A stretch of DNA of 6,896 bases from Pseudomonadota bacterium. Lineage in GTDB: Bacteria > Pseudomonadota > Gammaproteobacteria > Burkholderiales > Nitrosomonadaceae. A program made the translations under genes and the position numbers. Below are positions 1 to 5,494 of the stretch, in pieces (positions within the stretch are counted from its first letter, which is position 1; every line of letters begins with the position of its first letter). The DNA lies in the NCBI GenBank assembly GCA_018240935.1, contig JAFEEV010000041.1:1-6896 (forward strand), read 5' to 3'. A model generated the notes under the pieces. The model ran no database searches. It saw nothing but the letters and a program-made list of their open reading frames with translations, and was not told where the DNA came from.

Positions 1-717
1 CTGACCGGCGAGGGCTTGCGCTTTTTCGGCCAGCAACGGAGAAATCCGGGCGGGCACGATGCTGACATCAAGGATGCCGTTGACGTGCTGGTTCTCGGAC
101 ACCGGAAATACCGCCGTTTGGCCATCGCTGCCGCGCGCGACCACCACCGAGATTTCGCTTTTCAGCGGCATGAATTTCTCCAGCACACATATGCTGTGAT
201 TCAGTTGTTCGTAGGCCGCCGGTAGCTCCGCCATGCTGTTCACCTTGACTTGACCTTTACCGTCGTAACCGAATTGGCTCACTTTCAGAATGCCGGGCAA
301 AAAATCCGCGGCATCTTGCGTGACGAAATCATCCGGCTGCTGAATGACCGCAAACGGCGCTACGGTAAAACCGTTGGTGCCGAGAAATTGTTTTTCCGCA
401 ATCCGGTTTTGCGCGACCGAAACGCTATAGGCATCCGGGCTGACAATACAGGTTTTAGCCAGCTTGCGCAGCGAATGCGCGGGAATATTCTCAAATTCGG
501 TGGTGACGGCGGCGCACTGTTGGCCAAGCTTTTCCAGCGCGGCAAGATCATCATAACCGGCGCAGATAAAATCATCGGCAACGCGCCCGGCCGGACTGGC
601 GCGATCGGGATCCAGTACCGTGACCCGGTAGCCCATTCGCTGCGCGGCTTGCACGAACATGCGCCCGAGTTGCCCGCCGCCGAGCACACCGAGCATCGCA
701 CCTGGCAGCACCGGCAT
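1..717 (-). CDS. purK: PurK, N5-carboxyaminoimidazole ribonucleotide synthase (partial, C-terminus outside window)
   Basis: Family role: an ATP-grasp enzyme that uses ATP and bicarbonate to carboxylate aminoimidazole ribonucleotide (AIR) to N5-CAIR in cytoplasmic purine synthesis; PurE then uses the product. Seen: an open frame of 239 codons from the ATG at 717 to the window edge with no stop. It starts with a nucleotide-fold glycine motif (GGGQLGRM, residues 13-20), then VTTEFENIP (71-79), the SVAQNR..EK block (about 100-109), the ATP-grasp loop GYDGKGQ (150-156) and the EKFMPLKSEISVVVAR strand (180-195). Whole proteins are usually about 355-390 residues, so roughly the last third is missing because the window ends, not because the gene is broken. 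The start overlaps the purE stop by one base (TAATG on the minus strand), which suggests translational coupling. Identification is firm. Confidence 0.96.
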   Translation of the reverse strand, partial: MPVLPGAMLGVLGGGQLGRMFVQAAQRMGYRVTVLDPDRASPAGRVADDFICAGYDDLAALEKLGQQCAAVTTEFENIPAHSLRKLAKTCIVSPDAYSVSVAQNRIAEKQFLGTNGFTVAPFAVIQQPDDFVTQDAADFLPGILKVSQFGYDGKGQVKVNSMAELPAAYEQLNHSICVLEKFMPLKSEISVVVARGSDGQTAVFPVSENQHVNGILDVSIVPARISPLLAEKAQALAGQ

Positions 718-1205
718 TATTGCGGCAACCCGGCGTTGAGAACGGATTCGGTTTGTTTGCGCCGGTATTCGTCCAGTTGCGCGCTGAGTTCGCTGTTAGT
801 GACCGCCAGCAACGCCACCGCAAACAAACCGGCGTTGGCCGCACCGGCCTGGCCGATGGCAAACGTCGCGACCGGAATGCCTTTCGGCATTTGCACGATC
901 GACAGCAGCGAATCCAGTCCTTGCAAATGCTTGGAATTGACCGGCACACCGAGTACCGGCAATGTGGTTTTCGCCGCGATCATGCCGGGCAGATGCGCTG
1001 CGCCGCCGGCGCCGGCGATGATGCATTTGATACCGCGCGCTTTGGCTTCCTCGGCGAATTGAAACATCAAATCGGGTGTGCGGTGCGCCGAAACCACTTT
1101 GGCTTCATGCGCGATATGAAATTCATCCAGAACGGCAACGGCATGCTGCATCACATCCCAATCGCTGGCGCTGCCCATCACGATACTCACCAATGGTTTA
1201 ATCAT
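717..1205 (-). CDS. purE: PurE, class I N5-CAIR mutase
   Basis: Family role: converts N5-CAIR made by PurK to 4-carboxy-AIR (CAIR) in purine synthesis; usually a homo-octamer in the cytoplasm. Seen: 162 residues, the normal class I length. The phosphate and substrate loop is GSASDW (11-16). The catalytic-histidine motif is SAHRTP (39-44, H41 equivalent to E. coli H45). These are followed by AGAGGAAHLPGM (64-75), GVPV (86-89), GLDSLLSIVQMP (96-107) and GIPVATFAIGQAGAANAGL (109-127). All key residues are present. The adjacent purK supports the class I (N5-CAIR) mutase rather than the class II AIR carboxylase. It is first in a purEK operon reading away from exbD. No strong Shine-Dalgarno sequence lies before the ATG; the start is chosen because MIKPLVSIVMGS matches the normal N-terminus. 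Confidence 0.98.
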   Translation of the reverse strand: MIKPLVSIVMGSASDWDVMQHAVAVLDEFHIAHEAKVVSAHRTPDLMFQFAEEAKARGIKCIIAGAGGAAHLPGMIAAKTTLPVLGVPVNSKHLQGLDSLLSIVQMPKGIPVATFAIGQAGAANAGLFAVALLAVTNSELSAQLDEYRRKQTESVLNAGLPQ

Positions 1206-1259
1206 TTCACGGTAACCGGTAAAAAATTAACGATAAAAATCCACTCATAATGTTGTACT

Positions 1260-1315
1260 ATCACACCCTGAAAACACGGCTGGCTATTTTATAGCCTGTG
1301 CAATAATCGTGTGAT
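1260..1315. repeat. Nested inverted repeats in the purE leader
   Basis: An outer 7-base inverted repeat, ATCACAC (1260-1266) and GTGTGAT (1309-1315), encloses an inner perfect 6-base hairpin, GGCTAT (1282-1287) and ATAGCC (1291-1296), with a 3-base centre. If purE transcription starts near 1343, both would be in its roughly 138-base 5' leader. It could be a protein-binding site or an RNA structure. The inner hairpin has no long GC stem with a following U-run, so a plain intrinsic terminator is unlikely. Confidence 0.5.
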
Positions 1316-1346
1316 TTATTTCGAACGCTGCAATCGATGGACTGCT

Positions 1347-1357
1347 GGTATTATACC
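1347..1357. promoter_or_regulatory. Palindromic two-way -10 element
   Basis: The sequence GGTAT-T-ATACC is a perfect 5-base inverted repeat around one base. On the minus strand it contains a perfect TATAAT (1355 down to 1350), placed for a purE transcript starting near 1343. On the plus strand it contains TATTAT (1349-1354) preceded by TGG, an extended -10 form, placed for an exbD transcript starting near 1361. Neither direction has a good -35 hexamer at 16-18 bases. The promoter call is an inference from hexamer match and position. Confidence 0.45.
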
Positions 1358-1438
1358 CGCCTGCTTTAACAGCGCGCTTTTCACTGATGTGTGTTTACCA
1401 ACTCAATATTCATTGACATTGATATAGCCGGTATTTGA

Positions 1439-1870
1439 ATGAATTTTCAACGCGGAAAACAGAGTAACGAACCGGAAATCAATCTGATTCCGATGATTGA
1501 TGTGCTGCTGGTCATCCTGATTTTTCTGGTGGTGACCACGACGTATTCGAAATTCGCCGAACTTGAAATCAGCTTGCCGGAAACCAATGCGGAGAAAGTT
1601 GATAAAAACGCCGACAAACCGAATAGCATCGATATCACCGTCAACGCATTGGGTGAATACACCATCAATCTGACCCCGGTCAAATCGGCCAGTATCGAAA
1701 GCCTGCGTGATGCCTTGCTGACGGCGGCCAAAGGCCATGAAGATCCGTTCATCATAATCAATGCCGACGCCAAGGCCACGCACCAGTCCGTGATTACCGT
1801 GATGGAAGCGGCGCGTCTGGCGGGTTACAATAAAATCACATTCACCACGGAAACGAGCAATACCCAATAA
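1439..1870 (+). CDS. exbD: ExbD/TolR-family biopolymer transport protein
   Basis: Family role: the small subunit of the ExbB-ExbD proton channel in the inner membrane, which powers TonB-dependent outer-membrane uptake of iron complexes or vitamin B12; TolR is the Tol-Pal equivalent. Seen: 143 residues, a normal length. A short cytoplasmic tail is followed by EPEINLIPMIDVLLVILIFL (11-30), one membrane helix at about 17-34 with the proton-carrying aspartate D21 (E. coli ExbD D25). A periplasmic domain follows, ending in FIIINADAKATHQSVI and a GYNKITF strand. An in-frame TGA directly precedes the ATG (TGAATG), so no upstream start exists. I see no good ribosome binding site. The next gene starts 11 or 62 bases downstream. 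No exbB or tonB is adjacent, which is unusual. ExbD is favoured over TolR because no tol genes are near, but this is not proven. Confidence 0.93.
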   Translation: MNFQRGKQSNEPEINLIPMIDVLLVILIFLVVTTTYSKFAELEISLPETNAEKVDKNADKPNSIDITVNALGEYTINLTPVKSASIESLRDALLTAAKGHEDPFIIINADAKATHQSVITVMEAARLAGYNKITFTTETSNTQ

Positions 1871-1920
1871 CGGGGGTTCACATGTTTGAATTGTTCAAGA
1901 ATTACTACAATAAACTTACC

Positions 1921-1927
1921 AAGGAGG
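1921..1927 (+). promoter_or_regulatory. Strong ribosome binding site that sets the dismutase start
   Basis: AAGGAGG ends five bases before the ATG at 1933. It is the best Shine-Dalgarno sequence in the window and favours 1933 over the in-frame ATG at 1882. The latter has only a run of five G (1872-1876), which could pair weakly with the 16S tail through a G-U pair. Confidence 0.75.
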
Positions 1928-1932
1928 CCACG

Positions 1933-2574
1933 ATGTCTGAAGTCAATGTCGATAATTTTTCCCAAGCCGCGCAATCGGGTTCGCAATACGTTCTGGCGCC
2001 CCTGCCCTATGCCGACAATGCGCTGGAGCCGGTAATTACCGCCAACACATTGAGTTTTCATTACGGCAAGCACCACAAAACCTATGTCGATAACTTGAAC
2101 AACCTGTTGGCGAACAATCCGCTGGCCGGGCAATCGCTGGAACAAATCATCAGAGCAACCGCCGGTCAAGCGGATAAAGCGGCGATTTTCAATAACGCCG
2201 CGCAAGTGTGGAACCATATGTTCTACTGGCATAGCCTGAAACCGAACGGCGGCGGCGAACCGTCGGCAGCGCTCAAGCAAAAGATCGAATCGGCGTTCGG
2301 CAGCCTGGATGCGTGCAAAAAGGAATTCGCGCAAGCAGCGTTGACGCAATTCGGCAGCGGCTGGGCATGGCTGGTGCTGGACGGCGGCAAGATCTCCGTG
2401 GTTAAAACCGGCAACGCCGAAACCCCGCTGACAAAAAATGTCCGGCCGTTATTGACCATCGACGTATGGGAACACGCTTACTATCTGGATTATCAAAACC
2501 GCCGCGGCGATTACGTCAATACCATTCTGGATAAACTGATCAATTGGGATTTTGCCGCCGCTAACCTCGGATAA
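1933..2574 (+). CDS. sodB: Iron-type superoxide dismutase
   Basis: Family role: converts superoxide to hydrogen peroxide and oxygen in the cytoplasm. Seen: 213 residues from this start. The four metal ligands are H43 (HYGKHH), H95 (AAQVWNHMFYW), D177 and H181 (DVWEHAYYLDY), equivalent to E. coli SodB H26, H73, D156 and H160. Q91 in AAQVWNH and the GSGWAWLV block fit the Fe type rather than the Mn type; metal use is inferred, not shown. Relative to E. coli SodB there are about 17 extra residues before the core (MSEVNVDNFSQAAQ...), without the look of a signal peptide. An in-frame ATG at 1882 would add a further 17 residues (starting MFELFKNYYNKL), but the AAGGAGG at 1921 supports 1933. It lies between exbD and hisG, 10 bases before the hisG ATG, so it is probably co-transcribed with both. 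Confidence 0.95.
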   Translation: MSEVNVDNFSQAAQSGSQYVLAPLPYADNALEPVITANTLSFHYGKHHKTYVDNLNNLLANNPLAGQSLEQIIRATAGQADKAAIFNNAAQVWNHMFYWHSLKPNGGGEPSAALKQKIESAFGSLDACKKEFAQAALTQFGSGWAWLVLDGGKISVVKTGNAETPLTKNVRPLLTIDVWEHAYYLDYQNRRGDYVNTILDKLINWDFAAANLG

Positions 2575-2584
2575 TCCCGGATTT

Positions 2585-3229
2585 ATGACTGCTATTACCA
2601 TCGCCCTGTCAAAAGGGCGAATTTTTGAAGACACCGCGCCGCTGCTCAAAGCCGCCGGCATCGAAGCGCTGGATGATCCGGAAGTGTCGCGCAAATTGAT
2701 TCTGCCGACCAATCGCGCCAATGTCCGTCTGGTCATCGTGCGCGCATCGGATGTGCCGACTTACGTGCAATACGGCGCCGCCGACCTGGGCATTGCCGGT
2801 AAGGACGTGCTGCTGGAACACGGCGGCGCCGGTTTGTATCAGCCGCTGGATTTGAATATCGCGCGCTGCCGCATGATGGTCGCCGCGCCTGATGGCTTCG
2901 ATTACGATTCCGCGGTGCGGCAAGGCGCGCGGCTGCGCATCGCTACCAAATATGTGCAAACCGCGCGGGAACACTTCGCCGCAAAAGGCGTGCATGTCGA
3001 CTTGATTAAACTGTACGGTTCGATGGAATTGGCGCCGCTGGTCGGGTTGGCCGATGCCATCGTCGATCTGGTGTCGAGCGGTAACACGTTAAAGGCCAAT
3101 AACCTGAAAGCCGTGGAAGAAATCATGCCGATTTCGTCCCGGCTGATCATCAACCAGGCGGCGTTGAAACTGAAAAGAGAGACTATTCAGCCCATACTGG
3201 ATGCTTTTTCCGCAGCGGTCAAACTTTAA
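2585..3229 (+). CDS. hisG: HisG, ATP phosphoribosyltransferase catalytic subunit (short form)
   Basis: Family role: joins ATP and PRPP to give phosphoribosyl-ATP, the first and feedback-controlled step of histidine synthesis. Seen: 214 residues, starting MTAITIALSKGRIF, with ADLGIAGKDVLLE, IATKYVQTAREHF and the PRPP-binding block DAIVDLVSSGNTLKANNL. It ends soon after the catalytic domain and lacks the C-terminal regulatory domain of long HisG proteins (about 290-300 residues). Short forms work as a HisG-HisZ complex, so a hisZ gene is expected elsewhere; it is not in this window. The gene begins 10 bases after the dismutase stop with only a weak GGA before it, suggesting coupling to upstream translation. 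A TTG 33 bases upstream in frame lies inside the dismutase gene and is unlikely to be used. Confidence 0.97.
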   Translation: MTAITIALSKGRIFEDTAPLLKAAGIEALDDPEVSRKLILPTNRANVRLVIVRASDVPTYVQYGAADLGIAGKDVLLEHGGAGLYQPLDLNIARCRMMVAAPDGFDYDSAVRQGARLRIATKYVQTAREHFAAKGVHVDLIKLYGSMELAPLVGLADAIVDLVSSGNTLKANNLKAVEEIMPISSRLIINQAALKLKRETIQPILDAFSAAVKL

Positions 3230-3268
3230 ACTCGTTCGCAACACATTCATCCGCAACTTATCGACACC

Positions 3269-4573
3269 ATGATTCAAATTAAACGATTCAATTCAACCGA
3301 TTCCGATTTCAATACCAATCTCGGCAAGTTGCTGGCGTTCGAAAATGCGCAGGATGACGCGATCGATTCGACCGTAGCCAAAATCCTTGCGGATATCAGA
3401 AGCCGCAGAGACGCCGCGTTGATCGAATACACCAACCGCTTCGACCGGCTCAATGCAACCTCCGGCAAAGATCTCGAACTGACGCAGGATGATTTGCAGC
3501 AAGCGCTGGCGGCATTGCCGTCAGCCGAGCGCACGGCATTGCAGCAGGCGGCGGACCGGGTGCGCAGTTACCACGAAAAACAGCCGTTGCAGTCTTGGCA
3601 GTACGCCGATGCGGACAACACGATACTCGGTCAGAAAGTCACGCCGCTGGATCGCGCCGGTCTTTATGTGCCCGGCGGCAAGGCGTCTTATCCTTCGTCG
3701 GTGCTGATGAACGCGATTCCCGCCAAAGTTGCCGGAGTGAAAGAACTGATCATGGTCGTGCCGACGCCGGGCGGTGAAAGAAACGGCATCGTGCTGGCAG
3801 CCGCGGCGATCAGCAAGGTCGACCGCGTATTCACCATCGGCGGCGCGCAAGCGATCGGCGCGCTGGCGTACGGTACCGAAACGGTGCCGCAAGTGGACAA
3901 GATCGTCGGTCCCGGCAATGCGTACGTCGCCGCCGCCAAGCGCCGCGTGTTCGGCGTCGTCGGTATCGACATGGTAGCCGGGCCTTCCGAAATTCTGGTC
4001 ATTTGCGACGGCAAAACCGATCCCGATTGGATCGCCATGGATTTGTTTTCGCAGGCGGAACACGATGAATTGGCGCAATCGATCCTGTTGTCGCCGGATG
4101 CGGCGTTTCTCGACCGGGTGCATAGCAGCATCGAACGCTTATTAGGCACCATGCCGCGCCAGGATGTCATCCGCGCTTCGCTGGAAAATCGCGGCGCGCT
4201 GATTCAGGTCCAAGATTTGGATGAAGCATGTGCAATCGCCAACAGCGTCGCCCCCGAGCACCTGGAATTATCGATTGAGCAAGCGGAAAACTGGATCGGC
4301 AAAATCCGCCATGCCGGCGCCATTTTCGTCGGCCGCTACGCGTGCGAAGCTTTGGGCGATTACTGCGCCGGCCCCAATCACGTGCTGCCGACCTCTCGCA
4401 CCGCGCGCTTTTCTTCACCGCTGGGCGTTTACGATTTTCAAAAACGCAGCAGCCTCATCCAGGTTTCGCAGCAGGGCGCGGCCAAGCTCGGAGAAATCGC
4501 GGCAACGCTGGCTTACGGAGAAGGATTGCAAGCGCATGCCCTGTCCGCGGAGTACCGCTATAAAAACCATTAA
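3269..4573 (+). CDS. hisD: HisD, histidinol dehydrogenase
   Basis: Family role: a zinc enzyme that oxidises L-histidinol to L-histidine in two NAD-dependent steps, ending the pathway. Seen: 434 residues, full length. The expected blocks are in order: GLYVPGGKASYPSSVLMNA (131-149), GPGNAYVAAAKR (214-225), MVAGPSEIL (235-243), SQAEHDELAQS (261-271), APEHLEL (328-334), GDYCAGPNHVLPTS (363-376) and AYGEGLQAHALS (415-426). Residues equivalent to the E. coli zinc and catalytic set are Q262, H265, E330, H331, D364 and H423; all are present. It follows hisG by 39 bases with no terminator and no clear ribosome binding site. Unlike the common hisGDC order, no hisC or later his gene follows, so the pathway genes are split in this genome. 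Confidence 0.98.
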   Translation: MIQIKRFNSTDSDFNTNLGKLLAFENAQDDAIDSTVAKILADIRSRRDAALIEYTNRFDRLNATSGKDLELTQDDLQQALAALPSAERTALQQAADRVRSYHEKQPLQSWQYADADNTILGQKVTPLDRAGLYVPGGKASYPSSVLMNAIPAKVAGVKELIMVVPTPGGERNGIVLAAAAISKVDRVFTIGGAQAIGALAYGTETVPQVDKIVGPGNAYVAAAKRRVFGVVGIDMVAGPSEILVICDGKTDPDWIAMDLFSQAEHDELAQSILLSPDAAFLDRVHSSIERLLGTMPRQDVIRASLENRGALIQVQDLDEACAIANSVAPEHLELSIEQAENWIGKIRHAGAIFVGRYACEALGDYCAGPNHVLPTSRTARFSSPLGVYDFQKRSSLIQVSQQGAAKLGEIAATLAYGEGLQAHALSAEYRYKNH

Positions 4574-4622
4574 CGCCGGCAACATCATTACGATGGTTTA
4601 TTGGTGAGCGCGGGAGTCCATC

Positions 4623-5444
4623 ATGCCGATCATTACGTCACGTGACCACCCGCTCGTCAAACAATTGATCAGGCTGGAAGGATCGTCGCAATACCGCAAG
4701 AAAACCGGCCTGACATTGCTCGACGGTATTCATCTGATTCAAATCTACTGCTCGGTGCTGGGCATGCCCGAAAATCTGATCGTCAGCCAGTCGTATATCG
4801 ATGACGCCGAGAACGAGCATTTTCTCACCATCCTTTTCGGCCATGCGCTGCCTAAAATCACGATCACCAGCGATGCGCTATTTCGCGCCATTTCTCCGGT
4901 CAAAACACCTACGGGGGTGCTCGCGCTGATTACCATCCCGGAATTGAAAAAAGACGCCGGCAACGGCAAGGAAATTTTCAGTGTGCTGCTGGAGGCGATT
5001 CAAGATCCCGGCAACTTGGGTTCCATCCTGCGTTCCGCCGCGGCAGCGAGTGTCCGCGATGTGTACCTGTCGCCGCAATGCGCCGACGCCTGGTCGCCCA
5101 AAACACTCCGGGCGGCGATGGGTGCGCACTTCTTTTTGCGTATTCATGAAAACAGCGATTTGCAGCAGGTGGCGCAGCAATTTCCCGGCACCGTCATTGC
5201 CACATCGATACAAGCCAGCCGCAATCTTTTTGAAATCCCGCTCTCCGGTCCTACTGCTTTTGTATTCGGCAACGAAGGCGCGGGGTTATCCAGGGAATTG
5301 ATTCAGGCGGTGGACGAAAACATCGTCATTCCCATGCCCGGCAAAACCGAGTCATTGAACGCCGCCGCCGCCGCCGCCATCTGTTTTTTTGAAAAAGTCC
5401 GCCAGGACAAAGTACTTGCAGCCGCCAATCTTGGAACAAAATAA
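4623..5444 (+). CDS. SpoU/TrmH-family RNA 2'-O-methyltransferase
   Basis: Family role: S-adenosylmethionine-dependent methylation of a ribose 2'-OH in rRNA or tRNA, by a dimeric knotted SPOUT fold. Seen: 273 residues. An N-terminal substrate-binding domain (about 1-100, beginning ITSRDHPLVKQL) is followed by the catalytic domain. Motif 1 is QDPGNLGSILRSAAA (127-141, N131 and R137), motif 2 is AFVFGNEGAGLS (212-223, N217 and E218), and motif 3 is IVIPMPGKTESLNAAAAAA (234-252, S244 to N246). GGGAG-like pairing at 4612-4616 gives a good ribosome binding site six bases before the ATG. The exact target RNA cannot be read from sequence; RlmB-like and TsnR-like members share these motifs, so no symbol is given. 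Six identical GCC codons encode the alanine run in motif 3. It starts 49 bases after hisD with no terminator visible. Confidence 0.92.
   Translation: MPIITSRDHPLVKQLIRLEGSSQYRKKTGLTLLDGIHLIQIYCSVLGMPENLIVSQSYIDDAENEHFLTILFGHALPKITITSDALFRAISPVKTPTGVLALITIPELKKDAGNGKEIFSVLLEAIQDPGNLGSILRSAAAASVRDVYLSPQCADAWSPKTLRAAMGAHFFLRIHENSDLQQVAQQFPGTVIATSIQASRNLFEIPLSGPTAFVFGNEGAGLSRELIQAVDENIVIPMPGKTESLNAAAAAAICFFEKVRQDKVLAAANLGTK
5361..5378 (+). repeat. (GCC)6 trinucleotide microsatellite inside the methyltransferase gene
   Basis: Six perfect GCC units encode A247 to A252, directly after the SLN of SPOUT motif 3. A run of seven T follows at 5384-5390, still inside the gene. Changes in the GCC unit number would keep the frame and change the alanine count in the SAM-binding knot; slippage in the T run would shift the frame 18 codons before the end. 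Confidence 0.9.
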
Positions 5445-5459
5445 CAGGCGGTGTATGAT
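5431..5459 (+). promoter_or_regulatory. Candidate sigma-70-type promoter for the exported protein
   Basis: TTGGAA (5431-5436, 4 of 6 to TTGACA) and TATGAT (5454-5459, 5 of 6 to TATAAT) are separated by exactly 17 bases and predict a start near 5466, about 30 bases before the next ATG. The -35 lies inside the end of the methyltransferase gene. The -10 lies inside a short inverted repeat (5448-5464). Confidence 0.55.
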
Positions 5460-5464
5460 ACCGC
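5448..5464. repeat. Short inverted repeat over the -10 element
   Basis: GCGGT (5448-5452) pairs with ACCGC (5460-5464), extendable to seven pairs with one G-T and a 3-base loop. It sits immediately after the methyltransferase stop. No T-run follows, so it is a poor intrinsic terminator; it may be an operator over the promoter, or chance. Confidence 0.35.
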
Positions 5465-5494
5465 ACCCATAAAAACCGTCACTTTGGAGTCTCT

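Larger units (their letters stand above)
1206..1438. promoter_or_regulatory. Divergent control region between purE and exbD
   Basis: This 233-base AT-rich stretch separates two divergent genes and contains no convincing open frame; I found no remnant of exbB in it. It holds a small palindrome with a -10-like element readable on both strands (1347-1357), a nested inverted repeat (1260-1315), and a repeated TCAAT/ATTGA motif close to the exbD start (1403-1422). The transcripts of both neighbouring units should begin here. The regulators are unknown, and I do not recognise a purine-type riboswitch. Confidence 0.7.

Noticed and set aside
1004..1017. 14-base GC palindrome CGCCGGCGCCGGCG
   Set aside because: It lies within the conserved AGAGGAA codons of purE and is explained by Ala/Gly codon choice.
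250..1250. Long plus-strand open frames (250-1062 and 720-1250) opposite purK and purE
   Set aside because: They are antisense shadows of two well-recognised genes; their proteins are Arg/His/Gly-rich with no family-like motif and no ribosome binding site.
1387..1416. Nine-codon open frame (MCVYQLNIH) upstream of exbD as a leader peptide
   Set aside because: No ribosome binding site, no run of a regulatory amino acid and no attenuator-like hairpin after it.
1413..1418. Perfect TTGACA just before exbD
   Set aside because: A partner -10 at 16-18 bases would fall at the exbD start codon and no such hexamer is there; it is better explained as part of the ATTGA repeat.
1206..1438. Remnant of exbB or a purine riboswitch
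   Set aside because: The frames are broken by stops within a few codons and show no ExbB-like sequence, and the region lacks the recognisable core of purine riboswitches.
1403..2349. Minus-strand open frames across exbD and the dismutase (1403-1867, 1825-2349)
   Set aside because: Antisense to genes with intact motifs; compositions typical of shadow frames.
2552..2584. Longer hisG start (TTG at 2552)
   Set aside because: It would sit inside the dismutase gene, adds 11 residues not typical of HisG, and the ATG at 2585 matches the usual N-terminus.
3521..4170. Two minus-strand frames of 160-200 codons inside hisD
   Set aside because: hisD is full length with all catalytic residues in the other strand; the antisense products show no recognisable features.
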